The notes under the pieces: model-generated
What the model saw: only the letters and a program-made list of their open reading frames with translations
Told to the model about the DNA's origin: nothing
Database searches by the model: none
NCBI GenBank assembly: GCA_910573755.1
Contig: CAJTBO010000009.1
Coordinates: 103,387 to 167,386 of the forward strand
Direction: 5' to 3'
Source: Lachnospiraceae bacterium
GTDB lineage: Bacteria > Bacillota > Clostridia > Lachnospirales > Lachnospiraceae
Length of the DNA: 64,000 bases
Translations under genes and position numbers: made by a program
Shown: one piece after another, positions 25,264 to 33,133 of the stretch
How the letters are laid out: the number at the start of each line of letters is the position of its first letter
How positions within the stretch are numbered: position 1 is the stretch's first letter

Positions 25264-26361
25264 ATGAGACAGAATTCTGACAGAAAAAAATCTGAACTGC
25301 CGACAGACGGAAAACGGAAGAGAGCAGCCGTACTTTTCGGCGGCTGTTCGCCGGAATACGGCGTTTCGCTGCAGTCCGCGGCGGCGGTGCTTGCGTACAT
25401 GGATAAGACGAAGTATGAGCCGGTGCCTGTCGGCATCACCCATACCGGAGACTGGTTTTATTATACAGGCGAGATCGGCCGGATCGCGGATGACAGTTGG
25501 TGCGGTTCGGGAGATTGTGTACCGGTGACGGTATCTTTAAATCGAAATGAGCAGTGTCTGTTATTGATGAGGGGAGATCATGCAGAGCGGCTTAAGATCG
25601 ATGTGGCGCTGCCGGTCCTGCATGGCAAAAACGGGGAGGACGGTACGGTGCAGGGGCTGTTTGAACTGGCGGGTATCCCTGTGGCGGGCTGCGGCATACT
25701 TTCGTCCGCACTGTGTATGGACAAGGACAGGGCGCACAGGCTGGCAAAGGAAGCGGGTATCCGTGTGCCGGTATCTTTTGTCAGCAGGAGGAATGCGGAC
25801 GGGAAAGCTGCTGCCGGCCGGGCAGGGCAGATCGGTTATCCGCTTTTTGTGAAACCCGTAAAAGCGGGATCTTCCTATGGCATTACCAAAGTGTCTGATG
25901 AAAGCGAATTGCAGGGGGCGATGGAACTTGCCCTGGCCTATGATGATGAGATCATGATCGAGGAATGTATTTCCGGATTTGAGGTGGGCTGTGCCGTGAT
26001 GGGGACAGGAGATATGGTTTTAGGGGAAGTGGACGAGATCGAACTGGCGGAAGGATTTTTTGATTTCACGGAAAAGTATACCCTGAAAACGTCCGCGATC
26101 CATGTGCCGGCAAGGATCTCACCGGATCTCGCGCGCAGGGTGAAAGAGAGCGCGAAAAGGATATACAGAGCGCTGGACTGCCGCGGGTTTGCGAGGGTGG
26201 ACATGTTTCTGACAAAGGAGGAGGAGATCGTTTTTAATGAAGTCAATACGATTCCCGGCTTTACGACCCACAGCCGCTTCCCGAATATGATGAAGGCCGC
26301 CGGGATTTCCTTTGAGGAGGTTGTCTCGGAGATTTTGGAAGAGGCGCTGAGCAGAGCATAA
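25264..26361 (+). CDS. vanG: VanG-type D-alanine-D-serine ligase
   Basis: An ATP-grasp ligase of the Ddl/Van family, predicted to make D-Ala-D-Ser so that peptidoglycan precursors bind vancomycin weakly. Family blocks: AAVLFGGCSPEYGVSLQSA, PVLHGKNGEDGTVQG, SSALCMDKDRAHRLA, FVKPVKAGSSYGITKV and the Mg/ATP site EVNTIPGFTTHSRFPNMM. The omega loop FDFTEKYTLKTSAIHVPARI is the VanG/VanC/VanE form rather than that of VanA/VanB D-lactate ligases. The frame also has starts at 25222 and 25231; all give an N-terminus longer than usual, with a Lys/Arg-rich leader of 20-34 residues. Confidence 0.92.
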   Translation: MRQNSDRKKSELPTDGKRKRAAVLFGGCSPEYGVSLQSAAAVLAYMDKTKYEPVPVGITHTGDWFYYTGEIGRIADDSWCGSGDCVPVTVSLNRNEQCLLLMRGDHAERLKIDVALPVLHGKNGEDGTVQGLFELAGIPVAGCGILSSALCMDKDRAHRLAKEAGIRVPVSFVSRRNADGKAAAGRAGQIGYPLFVKPVKAGSSYGITKVSDESELQGAMELALAYDDEIMIEECISGFEVGCAVMGTGDMVLGEVDEIELAEGFFDFTEKYTLKTSAIHVPARISPDLARRVKESAKRIYRALDCRGFARVDMFLTKEEEIVFNEVNTIPGFTTHSRFPNMMKAAGISFEEVVSEILEEALSRA

Positions 26362-26392
26362 GAAGGATATTTGCGGAACTGGAATAAGAAGG

Positions 26393-27220
26393 ATGAAAAC
26401 AATGTTTTTAACTGCGAAGGAAGTATATAGCGGGAATTTGATCATAGTAAACGCGGCGCATCCCTATCATGAGGAAGCATCGAAGATCCGGCTGCGTCCG
26501 GTGCGGAGGGAAGCGCCGGATATTTTACTGGAGGAGCATGCACTGTTGCAGTTGTCCGGACTGATGGCGGAAATAAACGGCTGGGAGGGGATCGTGCCGG
26601 TCAGCGGCTGGCGGTCTTTTGAGGAACAGCAGAATATTTTTGAAACTTCCCTGCAGGAAGACGGGGAGGAGTTTACGAGGAAATTTGTGGCGCTGCCGGG
26701 ATGCAGCGAGCATCAGACGGGGCTTGCCATTGATCTTGCCCTGAAAAAAGAGAAGGTTGATTTTATCTGTCCGGATTTTCCCTATGAGGGGGTCTGCCAG
26801 AGATTCCGGGAAAGGGCGGCTGCTTACGGGTTCATTGAACGCTATCAGGAGGAGAAGAAACGGCTGACAGGCATCGCGAAGGAACCCTGGCATTTCAGGT
26901 ATGTGGGCCGGCCCCATGCGCAGATCATGAAGGAACAGGGGATGTGTCTGGAAGAATATGGTGCATTTTTAAAACAGTTTCCTTACGGGAAGCGGTATTA
27001 TTGCTGGAGAGATGAACGAATGGGAGAAGCGCAAAGGGAAGAAGTGCAGGGGGGAGAACAGAAGGGGACGCGGAGCAAAACGCGGAAAGAAGTACGGATA
27101 TCTTATCTGGCGGCAGAGGAGGATTTCTGTGCCGGAGAGACAGAAGATTATGAGCAGTGTGAAATATCGGGTGATAATCAGAGCGGATTTATTATTACAA
27201 TAATTAAAAATATAAAGTAG
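26393..27220 (+). CDS. vanXY: VanXY-type D,D-dipeptidase/D,D-carboxypeptidase
   Basis: A cytoplasmic M15-family zinc peptidase that removes competing D-Ala-D-Ala dipeptide and terminal D-Ala of normal precursors. Zinc and catalytic residues are visible: SEHQTGLAIDL (SxHxxGxAxD) and EPWHFRYVG (ExxWH). SGWRSFEEQQNIF matches the family's substrate loop. No signal peptide is present, in line with VanXY rather than membrane VanY. The C-terminal subdomain (VRISYLAAEED...SGDNQSGFIITI) fits VanXY-G, but a charged low-complexity stretch (about 208-228) precedes it. The ATG at 26402 is an alternative with better ribosome-binding-site spacing. It lies 31 bases after vanG. Confidence 0.88.
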   Translation: MKTMFLTAKEVYSGNLIIVNAAHPYHEEASKIRLRPVRREAPDILLEEHALLQLSGLMAEINGWEGIVPVSGWRSFEEQQNIFETSLQEDGEEFTRKFVALPGCSEHQTGLAIDLALKKEKVDFICPDFPYEGVCQRFRERAAAYGFIERYQEEKKRLTGIAKEPWHFRYVGRPHAQIMKEQGMCLEEYGAFLKQFPYGKRYYCWRDERMGEAQREEVQGGEQKGTRSKTRKEVRISYLAAEEDFCAGETEDYEQCEISGDNQSGFIITIIKNIK

Positions 27221-27335
27221 ATAAAATATTAAGAATTTTAAAATATACAGATCAGATGATTATTTTAATGTTCAAACTTACAGAAAAGCGAAGGAATGTG
27301 TTGCTTCGCACCGGATATTTCGGAAAGGGATCGAA

Positions 27336-29675
27336 ATGACAAAGGAAAGACAATACGGCGGACTGGATTACTTTAAACTGGCGGCGGCGTTTTTGGTGGC
27401 GGCTATCCATACCTCTCCTCTGGCTTCGTTCAGTGCAGACATGGATTTTATATTTACAAGGGTGATAGCAAGGGTGGCGGTTCCCTTCTTTTTCATGGTG
27501 ACAGGATATTTTCTGCTGCCGCAGTATGTATTCGGGCGCTCGATGGACCGGCGTCCGCTTCTGCGCTGCCTGAAAAAGCTTTTGTATTTATATCTGACGG
27601 GGATATTTCTTTATCTGCCGGTAAATCTGTATGCCGGACAGTTTCGGGATCCGGGGATACGGGATTTTTTCCGCATGGTACTGCTGGACGGGACTTTTTA
27701 TCATCTCTGGTATCTGCCGGCGGCGGTTCTGGGTGTGTGGATCGTCTGGTTTACGGGAAGGAGGATGCCTTTTAAGGGATTGATGGGAATTTTGCTTGTG
27801 CTGTATCTGATCGGGCTGTTCGGGGACAGCTATTATGGGGCGGCGGAGCAGATCCCGGTTTTAAAAAAGAGTTACGGGGTGCTGTTTGCAGTTTCTTCTT
27901 ATACAAGAAACGGGATTTTTTATGCGCCGGTTTTTCTGGCGATGGGAGCAGGAAATGGTAAAACGCAAAACAGAGGGAGCAGATATACCGTTATGAACCA
28001 TGGCGGAATCGCTGTAAATATAACAGGGCTTATTCTGTCGGCGGGTATGATGACGGCAGAGGGGATATTGCTCCATCGGCTGGATCTGCAGAGACATGAC
28101 AGTATGTATATCATGCTGCTTCCGGTGATGTTTTTCCTGTTCCGGCTTCTTTTATCAGTCAGATGCAGGCCGGTAAAAAGCCTTCGGGCAATTTCCACCT
28201 GGATCTATCTGATCCATCCGCTCTGCATTATTCTGGTGCGGGGCGGGGCAAAGGCGGCGGGCATGGAGAAATTATTTGTGGAAAATTCGCTGGTACATTA
28301 TCTGGCGGTCTGCGCAGTGTCCTCGGCGGCGGCATGGATGATCGCGGCGGCAGGATATAAGTGCAGTTCACGGCACAGGCTGTCTGTTTTGGCGCGGGAA
28401 GAGGAAGGGCTTGAAAAAGGGCGTGCCTGGATCGAGCTGAGCCGGGAAAATCTTGCGCGGAATGTGGAAGCGCTGCAGGGACTTCTTGTGCCGGGACAGC
28501 AGTCTTTAGCGGGGCAATGTATGCCGGAACGGGATAGATCCGGACAGGCCGGGCGGAGCCTGTGTGCGCCGGGATACCCTGTAAGCCGGCGGCTTTTGGA
28601 CGGGCAGCGGACATCCCCGCAGCTTATGCCTGCCATCAAGGCGGACGCCTACGGACACGGCGCCGTTCTGATGGCGAAAGAGCTGCAGGATATGGGAATC
28701 GAGGCTTTCTGTGTTGCCTGTGTGGAGGAGGGAATGGAACTCAGAAAAAACGGCATCACAGGAGATATCCTGATACTCGGCTATACTCATCCGAAAGCGT
28801 TTCCTTTGCTGAGAATATACAGGCTCATCCAGACGGTGGTGGATTATCGATACGGAAAAGTCCTGAATGGATACGGAAAGAAGATAAGAGTGCATGTCAA
28901 GATCGACACGGGAATGCACAGGCTGGGAGAGCGCGCGGAAAGAGCGAAGGAGATCGGCAGAATATTCCGGCTGAAAAATCTGCAGATCGAAGGTATCTAC
29001 ACTCATCTTAGTGCGGATGAGGCAAAAGATCCGGCGCAGCAGGCATTTACAAAAAGGCAGGGAGAAGTGTTTTATGAGGTGCTGAGGAAACTGGAAAAAC
29101 AGGGAGTTTCGGGTTTGAAGGTTCATCTGCTGGCAAGTTACGGACTGCTCAATTACCCGGAACTGGGAGGGGATTATGCGAGAGTGGGCATTGCGCTCTA
29201 CGGGCTGCCTGGTGACGGGGAAGCGGAGGGAAACTGTCCGGTAAAACTGTATCCGGTTCTGTCCCTGAAAGCGAGGATCGCGGCGGTAAAGGATCTGTAT
29301 CAGGGGGAGAGTGCCGGGTACGGGCTGGATTACAGGGCGGAGGAAGACCGGAAGATCGCCGTACTTGCCATCGGGTATGCGGACGGCCTGCCCAGAAGCC
29401 TCTCCGGCGGCAGGGGAAGGGTGCTGATACACGGACAGAGCGCGCCTGTGGTGGGGCGGATCTGCATGGATCAGACAATCGTGGACATCACCGGAATTCC
29501 CGGGGTGAAAGCCGGGGAAACCGCCGTTGTGATCGGCAGATCCGGCGGGGAGGAGATCACGGCGTATGAGGTTGCAGAGGAGGCGGGAACGATCACCAAT
29601 GAAGTGCTCAGCAGGTTGGGGAAGCGGCTCTCCGCTGGCTGGGAGAAAGAAGATATTGATGAGATCAAAAAATGA
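27336..29675 (+). CDS. vanT: VanT-type membrane serine racemase
   Basis: The N-terminal half (about 1-345) has about 10 hydrophobic segments of the acyltransferase-3 type, thought to import L-Ser. The C-terminal half is a PLP alanine/serine racemase with Lys in MPAIKADAYGHG and Tyr in ESAGYGLDY, plus MHRLGER and GRICMDQTIVDIT. It supplies D-Ser for VanG. It has 779 residues against roughly 700 for known VanT: about 40 extra residues (VPGQQSLAGQCMPERDRSGQ and following) are inserted just before the PLP Lys block. A 115-base AT-rich gap separates it from vanXY. Confidence 0.93.
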   Translation: MTKERQYGGLDYFKLAAAFLVAAIHTSPLASFSADMDFIFTRVIARVAVPFFFMVTGYFLLPQYVFGRSMDRRPLLRCLKKLLYLYLTGIFLYLPVNLYAGQFRDPGIRDFFRMVLLDGTFYHLWYLPAAVLGVWIVWFTGRRMPFKGLMGILLVLYLIGLFGDSYYGAAEQIPVLKKSYGVLFAVSSYTRNGIFYAPVFLAMGAGNGKTQNRGSRYTVMNHGGIAVNITGLILSAGMMTAEGILLHRLDLQRHDSMYIMLLPVMFFLFRLLLSVRCRPVKSLRAISTWIYLIHPLCIILVRGGAKAAGMEKLFVENSLVHYLAVCAVSSAAAWMIAAAGYKCSSRHRLSVLAREEEGLEKGRAWIELSRENLARNVEALQGLLVPGQQSLAGQCMPERDRSGQAGRSLCAPGYPVSRRLLDGQRTSPQLMPAIKADAYGHGAVLMAKELQDMGIEAFCVACVEEGMELRKNGITGDILILGYTHPKAFPLLRIYRLIQTVVDYRYGKVLNGYGKKIRVHVKIDTGMHRLGERAERAKEIGRIFRLKNLQIEGIYTHLSADEAKDPAQQAFTKRQGEVFYEVLRKLEKQGVSGLKVHLLASYGLLNYPELGGDYARVGIALYGLPGDGEAEGNCPVKLYPVLSLKARIAAVKDLYQGESAGYGLDYRAEEDRKIAVLAIGYADGLPRSLSGGRGRVLIHGQSAPVVGRICMDQTIVDITGIPGVKAGETAVVIGRSGGEEITAYEVAEEAGTITNEVLSRLGKRLSAGWEKEDIDEIKK

Positions 29676-29740
29676 CAGGCAATGAAACGGTATGCAGACG
29701 GGCGTGAGCTGATGATATGGCTTGCGTCCTTATTTTTTTC

Positions 29741-29768
29741 TTGCTTTTTTTGATTTACATGCTATAAT
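29741..29768 (+). promoter_or_regulatory. Promoter for the phosphatase-kinase pair
   Basis: TTGCTT (29741-29746), a 16-base spacer and TATAAT (29763-29768) in the AT-rich gap after vanT. Transcription would start just before the 17-bp repeats. Confidence 0.5.
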
Positions 29769-29779
29769 CAATTTATCTG

Positions 29780-29847
29780 GGAAATCCGTTATATATGGAA
29801 ATCCGTTATATGTGGAAATCTGTTATATCTGAAAATCTGTTTGATCT
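29780..29847 (+). repeat. 17-bp tandem repeat in the leader of the PP2C gene
   Basis: Four head-to-tail copies of GGAAATCCGTTATATNT start at 29780, 29797, 29814 and 29831, diverging towards the gene; a fifth decayed unit may follow. They would lie in the 5' untranslated region, 88-155 bases before the likely start codon at 29935. Confidence 0.85.
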
Positions 29848-29934
29848 GAAGGATCGATATCTTTTATTCTGATGGATCACGTTGAGATCCGATTTATAAT
29901 TCATCCGAACTTTCAAAGAACCGGAAAGGAATTT

Positions 29935-30711
29935 ATGGTTTTATCATTTTATTTTGACAAAGGGGATTTTGCGCCTCGGCAGCAGGATGCGCTGGTGCTG
30001 GAGTATGCGGTGCGCGGAAAGCGTGAGGCGGCGCTTTTGGTGGTATGCGACGGGATAGGCGGCCTGTCTGAAGGGGAGTATGCCAGCGGTTATGTGACGA
30101 TGCGGATACGGAACTGGTTTTACGAGGATTGCTTAAAGCATGTGAAGAGACGGCATGGCAGCAGGCGGATTGGACGGGACTGTCTGGGGATGCTCTATGA
30201 CTGCAACAGATATCTGCTGCTTTACGGGGAGGAACACGGGATCAGGCTGGGAACGACGATGACGATGGCGGTTCTGCTGAGCAGACGGCTTTTCGGACTG
30301 CGAATTTTGCCGCGGCTGACACGGTATATACTTTTTCATGTGGGTGACAGCAGAGCCTATGTGATCGGGAAAAAGTGTAAAAGACTGACCCGGGATGACA
30401 GTTACGGAAATCATGTACTGCACAGATGCATCGGAAGTTTTCCGTGGCAGGATGTACAGAAAAAACGGGGGTATCTGCGCAGGGGAGAGAAGATTTTCCT
30501 GTGCAGCGACGGGTTCTGGAGAAAGCTGCAGCAGGAGGAGATTGCGAAAAGTTTCGGACGGGGGAAGGGTTTTGGAAGAGGGCGGAAGCTGACGGAGGAT
30601 CAGGCGGAGAGGAGGCTCAGGAAGCTGGGAGAGGCGGGCAGGCAGCGGGGGGAGAAGGACAATCAGGCGGCGGTGGTCTGCTGTGTGGCTGAAAAGATAT
30701 CCGGAAGATGA
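29935..30711 (+). CDS. PP2C-family Ser/Thr protein phosphatase
   Basis: A metal-dependent phosphatase with motifs VVCDGIGGLSEGEYAS (metal Asp), FHVGDSRAYVIG, IFLCSDGFW and EKDNQAAVVCC. The ATG at 29935 (MVLSFYFDKGD) has GGAAAGGA upstream and is preferred to the ATG at 29872, which has none. A Gly/Arg/Lys-rich loop (about 195-225) lies before the last motif. The Ser/Thr kinase gene starts 21 bases later, so the two probably form an antagonistic pair as PrpC-PrkC do. Confidence 0.88.
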   Translation: MVLSFYFDKGDFAPRQQDALVLEYAVRGKREAALLVVCDGIGGLSEGEYASGYVTMRIRNWFYEDCLKHVKRRHGSRRIGRDCLGMLYDCNRYLLLYGEEHGIRLGTTMTMAVLLSRRLFGLRILPRLTRYILFHVGDSRAYVIGKKCKRLTRDDSYGNHVLHRCIGSFPWQDVQKKRGYLRRGEKIFLCSDGFWRKLQQEEIAKSFGRGKGFGRGRKLTEDQAERRLRKLGEAGRQRGEKDNQAAVVCCVAEKISGR

Positions 30712-30732
30712 ACTATATAGGAAATGGTATAA

Positions 30733-31938
30733 ATGTTATTCCGACATCATAAATGTACACTGTTGACATTGTGTGCACTTTTTGCCATGATGGAGGTATC
30801 AGGGGAGACGATAGATATGTTGATGGAACAGGCTGCAACTGTAAGGAAAGAATGGAGTGCTGGTTGCGATAATGTTATAAATATGAAAGAAAAAATAAAA
30901 CAGGATAATAATAAAACGACAAAAACGGAAAAATCCGTCTGTCAGGCGTGCATCTGGTTCGACAGATATGAGATCATGGAAATGCTGGGCGAGGGCGGCA
31001 CAGGCAGGGTATATCTGGCGAGGGATATGCGGCTGGGGCGGCCTGTGGCGGTTAAAATATTGGAACAGGTGACGGAGCGGTTTCAGGAGGAGGTGGCGCT
31101 GCTTCAAAAGCAGAGCCTCTGGATGCTGCCTGCGGTTTTTGACGCCTGGATAGAGGAGGATCATACCGGTGTGATCGTGATGGAGTATGTGGAGGGACAG
31201 AACCTGAAGGAATATCTGGCGCTTCACCGGCAGATAGGCGAAAGACAGATCTATGACTGGGGGCTGCAGCTCGGGGAATTTTTAAAACAGCTTCACGGCA
31301 GGAATCCCAAAGTGCTGTATCGCGACCTGAAGCCCGAAAATATCATGGTCCAGCCGGATAAAACCTTGCGCCTGGTGGATGTGGGGGCGGCTGTCCGGCT
31401 CGGGGAGGAAAAGCTGTATCAGAGAAAACGGGTGGGTACCTTTGGCTATGCGGCGCCCGAGCAGTGGGAGGGAAAAGCCGTGGATGAGCGTGCGGATATT
31501 TACGGGCTGGGCGCTGTTTTATACGCCATGATGGCAGGGGAGGAAAAGCTGAAAAACAGGACAGGCATGGAAATTCCGGGGATGGAAAACAGCGGGATGC
31601 CGGAAGGGATGGTGCGGGCTGTGAGGCGGTGCCTGTGCCGGGATAAGGAAAAGCGCTATGCCACGGCGGAGGCTTTTGCGGCGGACTGGAAGCGGTACAA
31701 AAGCGTGGGAAAGGGAAAGGCTTTTGTGATGCGGGCGGAGAAAATACTGGCCTGTTTTTTCCTTTATGCGGCGGTATATATTGTATGGTACAGAGCAGAA
31801 TCTCTGGCGCTGGCAGGGCGTTTTATCGCAGGATATCTCTGGCTGAAAGCGGGGGAGTGGATCTTTCACAAACAAAATGAAAGATGGGAACAGAAAAAAT
31901 CCGTATGGTGCAGAGGGCTTGAATGTGATAAAGTATAA
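30733..31938 (+). CDS. Eukaryotic-type Ser/Thr protein kinase
   Basis: A Hanks-type kinase domain (about residues 78-325): glycine loop LGEGGTGRVYLA, catalytic Lys in VAVKILE, LYRDLKPENIMV (catalytic loop) and VDVGAA in the DFG position (DVG, a change from Phe), then GTFGYAAPEQWEG. One or two membrane segments lie near the C-terminus (about 338-375) and are followed by a short basic tail. No extracellular PASTA repeats, unlike PrkC/Stk1. The start is unclear: an ATG at 30817 with GGGGAG upstream would drop a Leu/Cys-rich N-terminus. ispG follows after 30 bases. Confidence 0.88.
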   Translation: MLFRHHKCTLLTLCALFAMMEVSGETIDMLMEQAATVRKEWSAGCDNVINMKEKIKQDNNKTTKTEKSVCQACIWFDRYEIMEMLGEGGTGRVYLARDMRLGRPVAVKILEQVTERFQEEVALLQKQSLWMLPAVFDAWIEEDHTGVIVMEYVEGQNLKEYLALHRQIGERQIYDWGLQLGEFLKQLHGRNPKVLYRDLKPENIMVQPDKTLRLVDVGAAVRLGEEKLYQRKRVGTFGYAAPEQWEGKAVDERADIYGLGAVLYAMMAGEEKLKNRTGMEIPGMENSGMPEGMVRAVRRCLCRDKEKRYATAEAFAADWKRYKSVGKGKAFVMRAEKILACFFLYAAVYIVWYRAESLALAGRFIAGYLWLKAGEWIFHKQNERWEQKKSVWCRGLECDKV

Positions 31939-31968
31939 GGACAGAGAAGCAGAAAGGCGGACTAAAAC

Positions 31969-33027
31969 ATGGCATACAGAGATCATACAAGGAAAGTCAG
32001 TATCGGCGGGAGAGTGATCGGCGGGGGAAGTCCTGTCGCGATCCAGTCCATGACCAATACGCCGACGGAAGACATAGAAGCGACGACAGCGCAGATCAGC
32101 CGTCTGGAAAAAGCGGGCTGTGAGATCATCCGCTGTACGGTGCCGACTCTGGAGGCGGCGAAGGCGTTGAAGGAGATCAAAAAGCAGATCGGGATACCGC
32201 TGGTGGCGGATATCCATTTCGACTATAAAATGGCGATCGCGGCAATGGAAAACGGCGCCGACAAGATCCGCATCAATCCGGGCAACATCGGCGGCAGGGA
32301 GAAGGTGAAAGCTGTTGTAACAGCGGCAAAGGAGCGGAATATTCCGATCCGGGTAGGAGTGAACAGCGGTTCGCTGGAGAGGGAACTGGTGGAAAAATAC
32401 GGGGGTGTTACAGCGGAAGGTATTGTGGAGAGTGCTCTGGATAGGATACATATGATCGAAGATATGGATTATGACAACCTTGTCATCAGTATCAAGTCCT
32501 CGGATGTGATGATGTGCGTCAGGGCACATGAACTGCTGGCGGATCAAACGCCCTATCCATTGCATGTGGGCATTACCGAATCCGGTACGGTAAACAGCGG
32601 CAATATCAAATCCGCCATCGGGCTGGCACTGATTCTGAATCAGGGGATCGGCGATACGATCCGGGTTTCCCTGACAGGAGATCCGGTGGAGGAGATCAGG
32701 TCCGCAAAGCTTATTTTACGGACGCTGAGGCTCAGAAAAGGCGGTATTGAAGTGGTATCCTGTCCCACCTGCGGACGCACGAAGATCGATCTGATCAGGC
32801 TGGCGGGGGAAGTGGAAAAAATGGTGGCGGATATTCCGTTGGATATCAAGGTGGCAGTCATGGGCTGTGTCGTCAACGGCCCCGGCGAAGCAAAAGAAGC
32901 GGATATCGGTATTGCGGGAGGGATCAAAGAAGGACTCCTGATCAAAAAAGGCGAGATCATCAGGAAGGTACCGGAGGCAGAACTTTTAGAGACACTGCGG
33001 CAGGAACTGCTTTCATGGGAAGGCTGA
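31969..33027 (+). CDS. ispG: 4-hydroxy-3-methylbut-2-en-1-yl diphosphate synthase
   Basis: Iron-sulfur enzyme of the non-mevalonate pathway. Blocks seen: PVAIQSMTNTPTED, LVADIHFDYKMA, KIRINPGNIG, and the cluster-binding cysteines in SCPTCGRTKID and VMGCVVNGPGEA. The length (352 residues) is that of the compact Gram-positive form. In many clostridia it directly follows rseP; here it resumes that gene order after the 22-kb block and is followed by polC. Confidence 0.98.
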   Translation: MAYRDHTRKVSIGGRVIGGGSPVAIQSMTNTPTEDIEATTAQISRLEKAGCEIIRCTVPTLEAAKALKEIKKQIGIPLVADIHFDYKMAIAAMENGADKIRINPGNIGGREKVKAVVTAAKERNIPIRVGVNSGSLERELVEKYGGVTAEGIVESALDRIHMIEDMDYDNLVISIKSSDVMMCVRAHELLADQTPYPLHVGITESGTVNSGNIKSAIGLALILNQGIGDTIRVSLTGDPVEEIRSAKLILRTLRLRKGGIEVVSCPTCGRTKIDLIRLAGEVEKMVADIPLDIKVAVMGCVVNGPGEAKEADIGIAGGIKEGLLIKKGEIIRKVPEAELLETLRQELLSWEG

Positions 33028-33133
33028 AAAAGAACTGCGGGATTTATGAGAAACGGAATCGTAGTGTACGGCATCATCATACATGAAAGGAAAGTAGATG
33101 TTTTTGTTTCTATAAACATCATATAAGAGGATA

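Noticed and set aside
25222..26361. Housekeeping D-Ala-D-Ala ligase instead of VanG
   Set aside because: The omega-loop sequence and the neighbours vanRS, vanXY and vanT fit the VanG family; a tree would settle it.
29780..29847. CRISPR array
   Set aside because: The 17-bp repeats are directly adjacent with no spacers, and no cas genes are in the window.
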